Source: Thecaphora thlaspeos (lineage: Eukaryota; Basidiomycota; Ustilaginomycetes; Urocystidales; Glomosporiaceae). Taken from it: DNA of 64,000 bases. The notes beneath the pieces were generated by a model. It worked only from the letters and a program-made list of their open reading frames with translations. It was not told the origin of the DNA and did no database searches. Each line of letters opens with the position of its first letter. The stretch's first letter is position 1. Both the position numbers and the translations under genes were made by a program. Location of the stretch: assembly GCA_900291925.1 (NCBI GenBank), contig UWYS01000010.1, positions 772,901 through 836,900 on the forward strand, given 5' to 3'. Positions 32,166-42,091 of this stretch are shown here, piece by piece.

Positions 32166-33000
32166 TCGGTGGCCGGCCGTTGATGACAAAGCTGCAGGAG
32201 AAAGGGAGAGGGACATATAGATTGCGGGCAGGACACGAGCCTGAGCTCAAAGGAGGCTCGCGACACACGGGAAAAACGGCGTGTCGGTCGAGCGCAAGAA
32301 GAGCGACAGGTAAGGGAGGGCTATAGGGCAGGGAGAAGCGACAAGGAGACTCTGGCGTGCGGCGACGACAAATATGATGGAGGAGAGGAGGGAGGGACAG
32401 GGAGACATCGCGCGGCTATGGAGGCAGGGCAACGGCCAATCACCCAGACATGCACGCCCTCTCGCTCATGGAGCACTGATGGATGCCATTGAGAGGCGGA
32501 GAAGGTTGAAGACCTCCTGTTGCAGCTGTTGCTATTGCAGTGGCGGCGGTGGTGGCAACAGCGGGGAGCGCTGGTCGAGGTGCAGGACACCACACCTTGA
32601 ATCGTCTGAGAGAGGCCACTCAGCTGCGATTCGATCACCTCGTTACGAGTTTCGGTGCCGCTGGAGCTTCGTACGCTGCACGGCATGTTACGGGCATTCG
32701 ATACCATCGCGCGGGCGTTGCTTGCTGCGGACAGAACGGTAGGCGACGGAGACTGTGACAGAGTTGGCGATCGGGGCAGCATCGGTACTTTGATCGTCTT
32801 CTTAGCAAGCTTGGGCTGGATGGCCGGCGGAGTGCGATTTTGGTCCGCGGTTGCCCAGATGTAAGTCCCGGATGATGACGGGCTCGATGCAGGCACAGCG
32901 AGTCGGGAACTCACTTCACCCAAGCTGTCTACAACAGAAGGCCTGAACGAAGCAGTGGAATGTCGCAGGGAAGGACCGGCAGCTTCTCCAGCGGGCGTCA
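32166..33000. other. Region with an unassigned minus-strand Ser/Pro-rich frame
   Basis: A minus-strand frame from 33001 opens MTPAGEAAGPSLRHSTASFR and continues with Ser/Pro-rich low-complexity sequence to about 32321. It has no signal peptide or domain. It could be a linker exon of the broken gene upstream (33160-33810) or chance. I do not call a gene. Confidence 0.25.
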
Positions 33001-33039
33001 TCGCTTAGGGGCATGCCCTTGGACTTCGAGGCGGCGCTG

Positions 33040-33810
33040 CCGAAACGACGTGTGGTGACGCCGGGAAGAGCATAACGCGAAGCTATCGGTCGAGCTTCTC
33101 AACCCCGTGGAACCAGCTCACCAGTGTGTCCGGCGGATCGCGGTCGAACGGATCGAGGAACTTACTCTAGCCCAGCCCTGGCGAACGCAATCGCCATCGG
33201 GTTGTGCTGGAGGTTGGCTCTTGCTGTGAGAGCATGGAAACGCTCCACGTGTTCAAGGGGAACCCAAACAGCATCAGCGCACGCAAAGTCGGCGGCTGCA
33301 GGATAGACGCTGCGGAACGCATCTAGGAGCCTAGTTCTCGGCGTCGTAGCGGTCCGAGCGACGCATGTGGTCGGAGACGTCGGCGACGAGGGTTGGGAAA
33401 GGTAGCCGCCCAACTGGCTGCGACGATCCAGCGTATGTCGCTTGCCAGCGGCTCATCCAGGACTTTGCGGTAGGGGACAGCGTCGTCCGTGATGGAGTGC
33501 GCCGTTTGAACAGCCGAGAATGACCTTCGAAGACGTCGACCAACGTGTTAGATCCGGCTTCGTCAGCACGGAATTCTTGCCTTGCCCACCTTCCCGATGC
33601 TCCTCGTCACTCTCGACGTCTGTTGTGCGCTCCTCGCGCTCCTTGTCCTTCCAGGAGCCGCCCTCCCTCTCGCAATCCTCTCTGCGGGTCTTGGCTAACT
33701 CCTCAGGGCGGAACATGCGCCTCGACTTGACAAGGTGATAGGTCTCAAGCTCCAGATCTAGCCTCGCGCTGACGACGAGAGAGGAAGGAGGCCTGGAGGC
33801 AAGGGTCACG
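33040..33810 (-). pseudogene. Broken gene fragments of unknown family
   Basis: Protein-like segments occur in changing frames on the minus strand. They are a charged block ending near 33453; then DVFEGHSRLFKRRTPS to SDHMRRSDRYDAEN ending at about 33331; then, in another frame, RLLDAFRSVYPAAADF to AIAFARAGLE ending at a GTAAGT donor near 33165; then FLDPFDRDPPDTL. The frame switch at 33331-33345 has no plausible intron. I read this as one frameshifted gene, possibly once the far end of the kinase-like gene to its right. The family was not recognised. Confidence 0.35.
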
Positions 33811-34042
33811 ATCGATGGCGGGACCAGTCCCGTCCTCCACAGTCCACGGGATGCAAGCTAGCCTCGACACACAGCTAATTTACACACCCTTCAGATACAC
33901 GAGGAAGGAGTTGACATTGTTCTTGGCCTATTTGAACGCGGCCAGGTGCTCGGTCTGTACAGCGAAGAGTCATCAAGGCTCGAGAAGCTCGAGTGATCAA
34001 GCACGGCGTGGCGGAAAGGGTCGCGAGGCTGACGTGCTAGTT

Positions 34043-35961
34043 CGTTCTGTGATCTATACAGCGCGACGAGGAGGGATGGGGCGGTGTACGGCCAAAGCAA
34101 CGTCGGTGTTGAGGTTCAAAGATTCGCTGGTGATGCTGCTGAGATCGCGTGTCATCTTGTAGAGCTCCTCGACAATTGTCGATCTCTCCTCCAGCATCGC
34201 AGAGATCAAAACACTTGCACAGACCGCTTCGAACGACTTTGAGCACTTCGGAAGTGGCGTCGTTGAGCGTTTCCTCACTGCACTTCTCGGGAAAGCTGGG
34301 CAAACGGCGCGGATCCTGGAATATGGCGGCAATGTACTGTGGGAACGGAAGAGTACGGGGTCCGTCAGTGCGGCTCGCCTTTTTCTACTAGTCGGACGGG
34401 GCTATACTAAACCCATCTTCGGACGCCGGACTGGCCAAACCATCTGTAGCGATCGTCGAAGTTGGCATCGAGCCATTCCTGGGCGTAAAGTTTGCTTGAA
34501 CCGCGGCCGTTCTTCGTGTACGCGGCCAGCTCGAACCTGCAGCACAGCACGTACGCAAGCACCAAGAGGGCGCTCTCAATGTCGTGCTCGGCCCGCAGCG
34601 GACATAGCTGCTACATAAACTCATCTGCATCATCCTGAGCGGTGTTGGGGCCAAAGAGTCGATATATATTTTCGTTCCGGTACGCCTGGACCGCCCAGAA
34701 CATATGTGTGCCGCTCATAAAGCGGCGGCGTGTCTTGACGTCGTCGGCCTCAATCCAACTCTCCCCGAAGTCGATCAAGCGTGCCAGTACAGGACGCTGG
34801 GAGGGTTTAGCGTCTGGATTGAAAAGGGTTTCCAAGTTGGCGTCGTCCGTTTTGCACCATTGGATGTTGTTCTGTGGCACGGAGGGGATGTAGACAGAGA
34901 CTGGGTAAGAAGGCCGGGTGGGGGGATGTCCAGACTGCAGAGAGGAACAACAAAAGGGTATCAATGTGACTCACCAAAGACAAGTCGCCGTGCACCACTC
35001 CGGCTGGGCGGCAGACATAGTGGAGCGTCTCTATCGCACTTGCGATGATGGCGGGGAGAAGGACGACGGACGCCCTGCCAAGTTCGTAGGACAGGTTGCT
35101 TGAGTCGTCCTTTGTAATGACCGCCACTGGCTTCCTTCCTGATTGCGCTGTCAAAGTGAAGAGACCGTTTGCACAGTCCTGCTCCAAGCCAACGTGTGAC
35201 TGACTCATAACAGGGCTCTTGTCGCAGCTCACAGTCCCTGTTGGTAGCGTAGACAGTCCAGTCTCGTCGATGGAAAAGTAGAGAGGGCCGTACGCCAGAA
35301 CCTCGGGGATGCCGACCTGGCAGCGGACCGCCATCTCTTCCGTCACATCTCCATTGCCGCTGCTGGCCGCGCGACGGCCAAAGTCAGCAAGTACCGTCAA
35401 GACGCGACCCTCGTTCCACCAAGACTCCTCATCTAGATGGCTCATTTTGAGGAACGAGGGCGTCCATCCGCCGTCGCTGTCGCTGCTAGCGGCATGTGAC
35501 GCTTGGCGCACCAAGACGCAAGCGACGGCAGTGTAAGGGTGCAAAAGTATGCCTTGATGCCAGTACGTGTAGAGCTTGCGGCCATCGGGGTCATCGGTGC
35601 TCAGCTTGCTGAAGGCAATATGGCGGTAGTGAGGCTCGCCGGCCGGTCGCGCCTGGTCGAAAGGGAGCCAGAGGTAGATGTTGTCGACCTTTGTGATGTT
35701 GATGCGGCGGCGGAAGCTGTTGTAGCCCCAAAAGCTGTCCAGACGAAGCCCGTGGAGCAGGTAGCATAGATGGACAAGGTCCTGAGGTCTCTCGTCAGGG
35801 TCAAAGAATGCTAAAGCCAAGCGATACGGATGAGGCTGCAGGGTGTAATGGCTGACGATGGGAGTCCTGACAAAGATGATAGAGGGCCGAAGAGGAAGAG
35901 ATGGAATGCGGAAAGAAGGAGCGGTAGACAGAAGAGAGCAAGCAGAACAAGGTGGGGGCAT
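34043..35961 (-). pseudogene. FunK1-type fungal kinase, degenerate
   Basis: Minus-strand frames carry the landmarks of the fungal-specific FunK1 kinase family in the right order. An N-terminal region contains KVDNIYLWLPFD. The catalytic loop is GVVHGDLS, with HGD in place of HRD. After a 40-nt intron (34974-34935, GTGAGT to CTGCAG) come the metal-binding ARLIDFGESW and a GTHMFWA activation-segment end. Next is HDIESALLVLAYVL, the family's characteristic HDxES helix. The frame is interrupted by TAG at 34613-34611 between the last two blocks; the same frame resumes at once, and CAG to TAG is a single C-to-T step. A possible last exon (YIAAIFQDPRRLPSFPEKC) follows an acceptor near 34340. The first about 45 codons are pyrimidine-rich and may be intronic. 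Probably non-functional. Confidence 0.6.
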
Positions 35962-36259
35962 TTGGGTTGTGTGTGAGCTGGTAGTCGCTCGATGCTACGC
36001 ACTTGGTGCAGTGGGTGCGTTCCGAGGCGAGCCAAGAAAGGCTTAGGATGTTACAAAGGATCACAGAGCGCACCAACGGAGCGCTGCGCAATACCGACGC
36101 AGCGACCTCATGACGATCCACACGGCCTGCGCCGCCGCATTGTCAACACACATCGCCCGTCGTCGACCGGCTCCATCGGATCAAACGGATATCCACATAG
36201 TCCTTCCCTCCATTTCCGCACCACAATAATTGCCAGCTCCCGTCCGGGCCGTATTCGAG

Positions 36260-37196
36260 ATGAGGCTCAACAGGTCTCTACCTTTTCGTCGCTCTCGCCG
36301 TCTTCCCTGTGGCGGCGAACGGCGTCTCACTCGACTTTCTCAAGTCGCTGTTCGGTGGCTGTGTTAGCTGCTCCAGCAAGGTCGATGCGAACGAGATAGG
36401 CGGGCGCGTTTCGAGCGCAGGCTCGTTGCACAATGTCCAGACAGGGGCCCAGCCCGACCATGACGAAGCCGTCGTCCGCAGGATCGCCCTCGAGCAAAGG
36501 TATGACCAAGAGTTTCCTATGGCAGCCTTGTATCCCGACCTCCCCGAAGAGGACCTGGTCCGTCTTGGCGGCGACCTTGCTCGAGGATCAGCCCTCGGTT
36601 CAGCCCGCATGGAGCCATCCACATCAAGTCAGCGACCCAGCATCCTGCGCATGATCGAGATCCAGCCATCTTTCTTGCGGCGCTTTGACAAAGACGCCCG
36701 CCAGCTCATTACGAAGCAGCAAGCGGCAGAGGCCAGGGTCGACAGCGTAATGCTGCGAGATGATGGCACGGCTTTCCATGAGGCTCTTCAGGCCCTTGTG
36801 CTTGCCCGCGAAGCGCGAATCAAGAAGACCGGCAACAATGCTATCGAGGCTCGCAGCCCCAGGATCGCAGAAGCGTTGGCCACACTCAAGTCCATCGACA
36901 AGTGGCTCGGCAAGCTTCCCGCGCCCGTCTCCAAGACCGGCGGTCAAGCGGAAAAGGACTTTCTCACCGCCTGTGACGGGGTTCTCAATATTCTGTTGGA
37001 GGAGAAGGCCACACTCAAGCGCTTCAAGTCCCTTCGCTGGCCTGATCTCAGCGAAGAGCGCGGCGCTGATCTTAGGTCGGTGGGCGAGACGTACGACGAA
37101 ATCGTCGCATACGGCGAAACCACTTTTCTGCCGCCATTGAAGGCCCAACGTCCGCCTATGGGCCGAGCGGGCTCCTCTTTGTCGATTCGTGATTGA
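36260..37196 (+). pseudogene. MKLxK-family secreted protein with a frameshifted signal peptide
   Basis: The long frame (about 36273-37196) encodes about 307 residues. It begins mid signal peptide (LYLFVALAVFPVAANG) and has no ATG of its own. The only nearby ATG, at 36260, opens MRLN in a different frame. It corresponds to the MKLN start of the intact paralogue at 51077-51895, whose signal core reads LYLFALAALPLAC. The two frames differ by a net shift of one base at about 36272-36275, so translation from the natural ATG leaves the frame after four codons. The rest is intact and aligns with the paralogue at ARSPR..LKxIDxWL and at the C-terminal ERxxDxRxVxxxYxxV. It is either a very recent knock-out or a sequence error. 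Function unknown. Confidence 0.62.
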
Positions 37197-37707
37197 CCCA
37201 AGCAGATCATCAACTCTGGGTCCTTTGCACTCAGCCGCACAGCCAACCAACCTAACGGCACGCCCATCTACCTAGGCATCGTTTCTCCGTTTCTCCCCAC
37301 CGTATCTTGATCCTGTCAACGCCTCGTCCTTCTCTCTGTCAAAGTGAGCCATCAATGTTGTCCGTTCCCCCCTCACTTCCGACCAGACCCCCGTCCTGTC
37401 GCTGTCCTCTGATAGCAATGTCGAACCCCTATGTTTCTCATTATCTTTTTTGTCTAAATTTCCGCTGTACCTCCCTCCATTGCAACGCGGATCACGATGC
37501 TATCGATAGGAACATGTTCAAGCCGAAGCAACGCTGGTTCTCTCCCCCTCTCTAATCTCGTGATGTCTCGCAGCCTATTTCGCTGCTTGCTGTGGCGCTC
37601 TCGAGAGTTGGGACGCACAAGAACGATGGAGTGTGCAATGCACGGCACAAAAGCACAGAAAGACGTTTAGAGACAACTCTTGCAGTCATTATATTCTTGG
37701 CCTCTTG
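37197..37707. other. Intergenic, 3' flank
   Basis: CT-rich sequence after the frameshifted gene; no gene seen. Confidence 0.35.
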
Positions 37708-37892
37708 CTGCGTCACTTGGCGACGCGGCGTGGGCCACCCATCTTGCCACGTAGCTCGCCCGCCTCACGGCGTCTGCGCTCGTCCGTCCCGCTCCGGTGG
37801 GCCGGGAGCCTCCTCGAGCTCAGAGGCCTTTCTGGCCTTCTGCCGCAATCCTATGCTATGTCTCTCGTTGTGTGGTCGGTTGGAGCCGGGAT
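37708..37892 (+). repeat. Interspersed repeat R1, copy d
   Basis: Same orientation as copy a and very similar across the whole unit, but lacking about 20 bp of the early GGGCGTCTGGGCGCCGCCGG stretch. It lies about 510 bp after the frameshifted secreted-protein gene. Confidence 0.75.
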
Positions 37893-37989
37893 GTTTCTGC
37901 ACAGTGTGAAGCCTTGGTCATCTTCAATAGCTTTACGAGCGAACGATGAGCAAAGGTAACAACAGCCTCATTATGTCTATGATGGTCCG

Positions 37990-38335
37990 CGTCTCCCAAC
38001 CAGGGCCCCGGGGCCGGTTGGACGAGCGCCACATGAAGAGCGAAGGGAAGCGTGCTAGCGAGTACAGGAGTGAGCGAGGACATAAGGGAAATGAGCATGG
38101 CGAGAGAGGAGGGTGGGCAGAGCGAGAGCGAAGCGAAGGACAGGAGAGAGAGCTACCGTGGCGCGGGCGGTGGCAGCGAGCGAAAGAGGAGTGATGAAGG
38201 AGAGGAAAGGAGAGGGCGAGGCAGCTGACGGGCAGGCTGCCATACTGGCAACCCACCCCGCCAGCTGCCAGCAGGGCGGCACGGCACGACGGACTGACGA
38301 CCCACACGGCCTTCTCGGCCGTGAATCATTGCGCA
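37990..38335 (+). repeat. Interspersed repeat R2, full-length copy
   Basis: Opens CCCAACCAGGGCCCCGG, continues GGTTGGACGAGCGCCACATG and GAGTACAGGAGTGAGCGAGG, and ends CCAGCTGCCAGCAGGGCGGC, GACGACCCACACGGCC. The best-preserved R2 copy. Confidence 0.7.
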
Positions 38336-38562
38336 ATTAGCTCGATCGGATGGAACAGAAAGCAATACGGATAGACCGGAATGAGATACGGACCGAAGGT
38401 CAGAAGCAGGCAAGGATTTTGGTGAGTGGACGGACGGATATACTGCCATGTATCTTTTGTCTCGTGTGACTCGGGCCTACTCGAACCCTCCTACCGAGAG
38501 TTGCAGCAAGAGGATGGTGTCACTGCCAGATGGAGGTGGGACGATGCGCGACATGGCATGTC

Positions 38563-38850
38563 GTCGAGGCGGACTGCCCGTCACACTCAAGCGAGGAAAC
38601 ATAAACATAAGGATTGTGGGAAAGAGGCCACTAGGGCGGCTCGGCTCGTTCCCTGGCGTTGGCACAGGGAACAGCGCCTAAGAGCTACAAGCGCGACGAG
38701 CGGCAGCGCCGTACGAAGGAGATGGTGGTGCAGAAGGAGGACATGACTAGTAACGAGGAGACAAATGACGTGGCGCATGTGGGTGTGTGTGCTGGCAGTT
38801 GCTCGACGGCGAGCGCTCGGATCTGGCGGGCTCGTCTCGAGCTGGCCAAC
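38563..38850 (+). repeat. Interspersed repeat R3, copy b
   Basis: The first about 125 bp match 39952-40080 with few differences (GACTGCCCGTCACACTCAAG, then GAGGAAACATAAACATAAGG, then TTGGCACAGGGAACAGCGCC). The 3' end GCTGGCAGTTGCTCGACGGC recurs in both other copies. Lies just upstream of the secreted-protein gene at 39025 and may contribute to its promoter. Confidence 0.75.
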
Positions 38851-39024
38851 GAGGCTCGATAGATCACCGCGTTGCCCGAGAGCAGATTGATCGGAGCGTC
38901 TCTACCTCTCGTCGCCGCTGCAAAAAGGCATAAATACCGGGCCAACGGCGGATGGAGGAAACTCGCCCATCAAACACTCATTCCATCTCCCATTTCACAC
39001 TCTCACCCAAACCTCACACCTAAG

Positions 39025-39738
39025 ATGCCGTCAGCTCTTCGCTCTCTTTCGCTGCTCCTGCTGCTCTCCATCCCCACCTTACTCTGCCTCTTTGGCCCGC
39101 GACCGACGACCCACGTCGACGCATTCCAAGTCCCGGTGCCGATCGACACGTTCATGGACAGCATCCCAGAGGAAGAACAACACTTACTAAATTCCTACAA
39201 CACGTTGATGCGTGCTATCCAGCATCCTGACCACGAGGATGTACTCGCAGAGCACTTCCGAAGCCTCCGACTGCATGACTACCCGCTTCCCACCCTTCCC
39301 GATTTCTTGCCTCTCAGCATGTTCGAACGCATCCATGTGCTGCACCAGATCTTCATAAAGTTAGCACCCGGCGGGATCGATCGTCAACTTCTAGACGGGT
39401 TTCAAGCGATTTATGCCAGCAGAATGTTCGGTGACGTCGAGGAAAACGCAGAGAGGTTGAGACTTATATGTTTTACGACGACTAAATCGATGCAAAGCCA
39501 TGAGTCCAATCTTCGATGGGTCAGACATTTTGGCCAAGTGCGAATCACCGAGCCACCCACAGGCTTTCAGGTCGACCAGAGGGTGTGGGCGGCGTTCCGA
39601 ACGGCGTTGAACAGAGTCGAGTCGTCCGTCGCTGACGCCAGAGCCCAGGTTCGGAGGGATCAAGAGGCATGGAAGTATTTTGTAGAATCCCATCTCCCAT
39701 CCCGGCTCCGACCAACCACACAACGAGACATAGCATAG
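39025..39738 (+). CDS. Secreted protein whose C-terminus is supplied by repeat R1
   Basis: A single frame of 237 residues from the ATG opening MPSALRSL; a CATAAATAC motif lies about 90 bp upstream. Residues 1-33 form a long hydrophobic signal peptide (SLSLLLLLSIPTLLCLFG). The mature part is charged and probably helical, without recognised domains. The last about 12 residues (SRLRPTTQRDIA) and the stop codon are encoded by repeat R1 (copy e, from 39699), read in its minus orientation. The native 3' end was therefore replaced by the insertion, and this protein is truncated or fused relative to its ancestor. The same RLRPTTQRE tail can be read from R1 copy c. No paralogue in the window. Candidate effector or a recent pseudogene. 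Confidence 0.6.
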   Translation: MPSALRSLSLLLLLSIPTLLCLFGPRPTTHVDAFQVPVPIDTFMDSIPEEEQHLLNSYNTLMRAIQHPDHEDVLAEHFRSLRLHDYPLPTLPDFLPLSMFERIHVLHQIFIKLAPGGIDRQLLDGFQAIYASRMFGDVEENAERLRLICFTTTKSMQSHESNLRWVRHFGQVRITEPPTGFQVDQRVWAAFRTALNRVESSVADARAQVRRDQEAWKYFVESHLPSRLRPTTQRDIA

Positions 39739-39898
39739 GATTGCGGCAGAAGGCCAGAAAGGCCTCTGAGCTCGAGGAGGCTCCCGGCCCACCGGAGCGG
39801 GACGGACGAGCGCAGACGCCGTGAGGCGGGCGAGCTACGTGGCAAGGTGGGTGGCCGGCAGCGCCCAGACGTCCACGCCGCGTCACCACGTGACGTAG
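39699..39898 (-). repeat. Interspersed repeat R1, copy e
   Basis: Near full-length R1 in minus orientation, with ends ATCCCGGCTCCGACCAACCA (39699) and CGTCACCACGTGACGTAG (39898). Overlaps the 3' end of the secreted-protein gene at 39025. Confidence 0.8.
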
Positions 39899-39951
39899 AA
39901 AAGACGACTTGCGCGGTGCTCTACAGGCAGGAGGGAGGAGGATGATGGAGC

Positions 39952-40325
39952 TGTCGAGGCAGACTGCCCGTCACACTCAAGCGAGGAAACAAAAACATAA
40001 GAATTGTGGGAAAGAGGCCACTTGGCCGGCTCGGCGAGTTCCCTGGCGTTGGCACAGGGAACAGCGCCACAAAGCTACACGCAAGAGACGACGACAAACG
40101 CCGTCGAGACACAAGGAGAGGATGGGCGGGGAATAAAGTCGAGGAAAGTCGAGGAAACGCGGAGGGAGTCTTGACGGGTGAGAGGGAGCTTGAGGTAGCG
40201 AGAGAGGTGGAACGGAGGGAAGGAGTCAACGACTGAGAGGATTCCTTCATAACGGAAGAGGTGAGGCATGTGGGCTGAGTGTGCGCTAGCAGTTGCTCGA
40301 CGGCGTGCGCTGGGGCCCGCCGTGC
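39952..40325 (+). repeat. Interspersed repeat R3, copy c
   Basis: Matches 38563-38850 at both ends, but with about 85 extra bases in the middle, largely GAGG/GAAA-rich. It begins 54 bp after R1 copy e. Confidence 0.75.
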
Positions 40326-41275
40326 TGTCCCAAGCTGAGCAGATGACGAGAAGGAGAGGCCGCGCTGGCGGTGCATCAGACCACCCACACGCTCACGACC
40401 CGCGAGCGGCACGTGAACCACTCTAGGCAGCCTCCGTGCAGATCTCCCCTGGTCAAGCGTGGCGAAACTGCTGACCCTCGCAGCGTGACTCTGGGACGCA
40501 CATCCTGCGCCGCTGCGATGAAAAGTCGACAAGCATCTTAGCAGGACAGACTCATGAAAGGAACGTGATTCCTTGTTCCGGCCAAGACGCAGCAAGAGGC
40601 CAGCGAGGGCAAGAGCTAAATACAGATAGCGCAGTGGGACGCAGGCTAGAACGGCCAACGAGAGCCTCATATGCTCGACCTCTTGCCCCTGTGCGCCTCC
40701 TTCAGCCGTCAGCATCGCCGATTCCCACCCACGTATCCTCACAACAAGGTGCAGGGGAGGGCCTCATGCAGATGAGGTCGCAATCCGGAAACCGTCCTTT
40801 TGTCCGTTGCCCCGCCTCGATGCAACACGCGTGGCGACAGGCCGCGTTGGTGCAGTGAAAAAGAAATAAGTTGCATTTTCCATGCAATTTCCGTTTTTCA
40901 TCGACTTCTGCGATAGATTAGCAAGTCCTCCTGTTTTTCGTATACAAGCTTGTGGGCTCTCGCTGATGGATCTCACGCTTGTCCGGTCAACAGACAGATA
41001 CGAACGCTATCACACTTTCGCTCAACATACACACGCCTCCGACTTTGTCTCGCCTCTCTCGCTTCAGTACCGTTTCCTTGCGCCGCCCATCCCCTCTCGC
41101 CCCGGCAGAGTTGTCTCGCGCTCTTCTACACTCTCACCACCGTTTTGCCCAGTCTAAGCCAGCGTCGTTTCCGACCGTTGGCCGTCGCTTGCCTCGACCG
41201 CGGGCGCTCTCTTTGCCATCCTCGCATCCCAGCCGAGGACGAGTGTGCTGTGCTGTCCGCCTCAACCAAACAGAC
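40326..41275. other. Intergenic, no gene seen
   Basis: Short frames only. The part nearest 41275 is the 3' flank of the LGDYK-family gene that follows. Confidence 0.35.
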
Positions 41276-42091
41276 CTACGAGATTGCTGCCGGCATGTAG
41301 ACGTCCCCGACCCAGATGCGGGGTGCAGCATTGTACGATACCGCTGGCATAGCAAGAAGGTGGTGTAAAACCATGCTGGGTTGGTGTAAGTCCGTGCCGG
41401 GTTCTGGTATCCAGGACGACGCCACCTCCTCGGCCATGTGTGCTTCCTTTGGTCTCCGGAGTTTGAACTTGTAGTCGCCAAGCTTGAAATCCAGTAAGGA
41501 GCGCGGACCGGAACTCGTCGACCCCGCGTATCCTGTAGTGGGTCGAGGGACACCGTCACCATCCGACTGCGTCCGAGGAAGGTTTCGATATGGTAGCTTG
41601 TTGATCGGACCGCGATCGACCACTTCTTGCGCAGTTCGCCATGCGATCTCGTCGATCTCCCGTCGGTCGATATTGTGGCTTAGGTATACTCTGAGCTTCG
41701 CCCTGTACCAATTTATGACAGCGGCTAGCTGGTCCGAACTAGAAAACCAGATGCCCGGATATCGTTTGTCCTCGTATAGCCCTTTCCGGATGGTGTTCAG
41801 CCGGAACTCTTGCTCGGTGTGCTCAGTGGCATGTTGCAGCTCGTTGACTGCGGCTTCCTGACGGTCGAGCGGACGACGAGAAGGCTGGAGCAACGCTTGG
41901 AGGCTGCCCTGATACTGCATGAGGTCCTCGTGGCTGATGTGATGCTCTTCAGCCTCGGTGGTGGGTCGATCGAGTAGCATCCACACATCCTCGATCTGCG
42001 CAAGACGGACGGGGCGCGAGTCGAGAAGCTTGGCAGCCAGGATGATCACCACAGTAAGGGCGAAAAAGAGGCTCTTGCGGACTAGGGGCAT
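41276..42091 (-). CDS. LGDYK-family secreted protein
   Basis: A single exon of 271 residues. The signal peptide or anchor begins MPLVRKSLFFALTVVIILAA. The mature protein shares with the gene at 45124-46311 a motif series: a Y-x-GIW segment before a charged helix (INWYRAKLRVYLSHN against ILKFIKATLKLRLGHST), the central DFKLGDYKFKL (against LFDLGDYKIYL), a YHL/HHLL segment and a terminal VGDVYMPA (against YGDIVLIP). There is no cysteine pattern and no known catalytic motif. A TATAAAAAGG box lies at about 42225 on this strand, 135 bp upstream. Likely a candidate effector; function not recognised. Confidence 0.68.
   Translation of the reverse strand: MPLVRKSLFFALTVVIILAAKLLDSRPVRLAQIEDVWMLLDRPTTEAEEHHISHEDLMQYQGSLQALLQPSRRPLDRQEAAVNELQHATEHTEQEFRLNTIRKGLYEDKRYPGIWFSSSDQLAAVINWYRAKLRVYLSHNIDRREIDEIAWRTAQEVVDRGPINKLPYRNLPRTQSDGDGVPRPTTGYAGSTSSGPRSLLDFKLGDYKFKLRRPKEAHMAEEVASSWIPEPGTDLHQPSMVLHHLLAMPAVSYNAAPRIWVGDVYMPAAIS

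Noticed and set aside
36309..37196. Calling the MKLxK paralogue as an intact gene from a GTG at 36309
   Set aside because: GTG initiation would cut through the signal peptide. The natural ATG at 36260 and the hydrophobic core are in different frames, so I describe it as frameshifted.
9226..39898. R1 as a tRNA-derived SINE, because its end GGTTGGAGCC resembles a Pol III B box
   Set aside because: The match to GGTTCGANNCC is imperfect, no convincing A box is placed upstream at the right distance, and there is no A- or T-rich tail.
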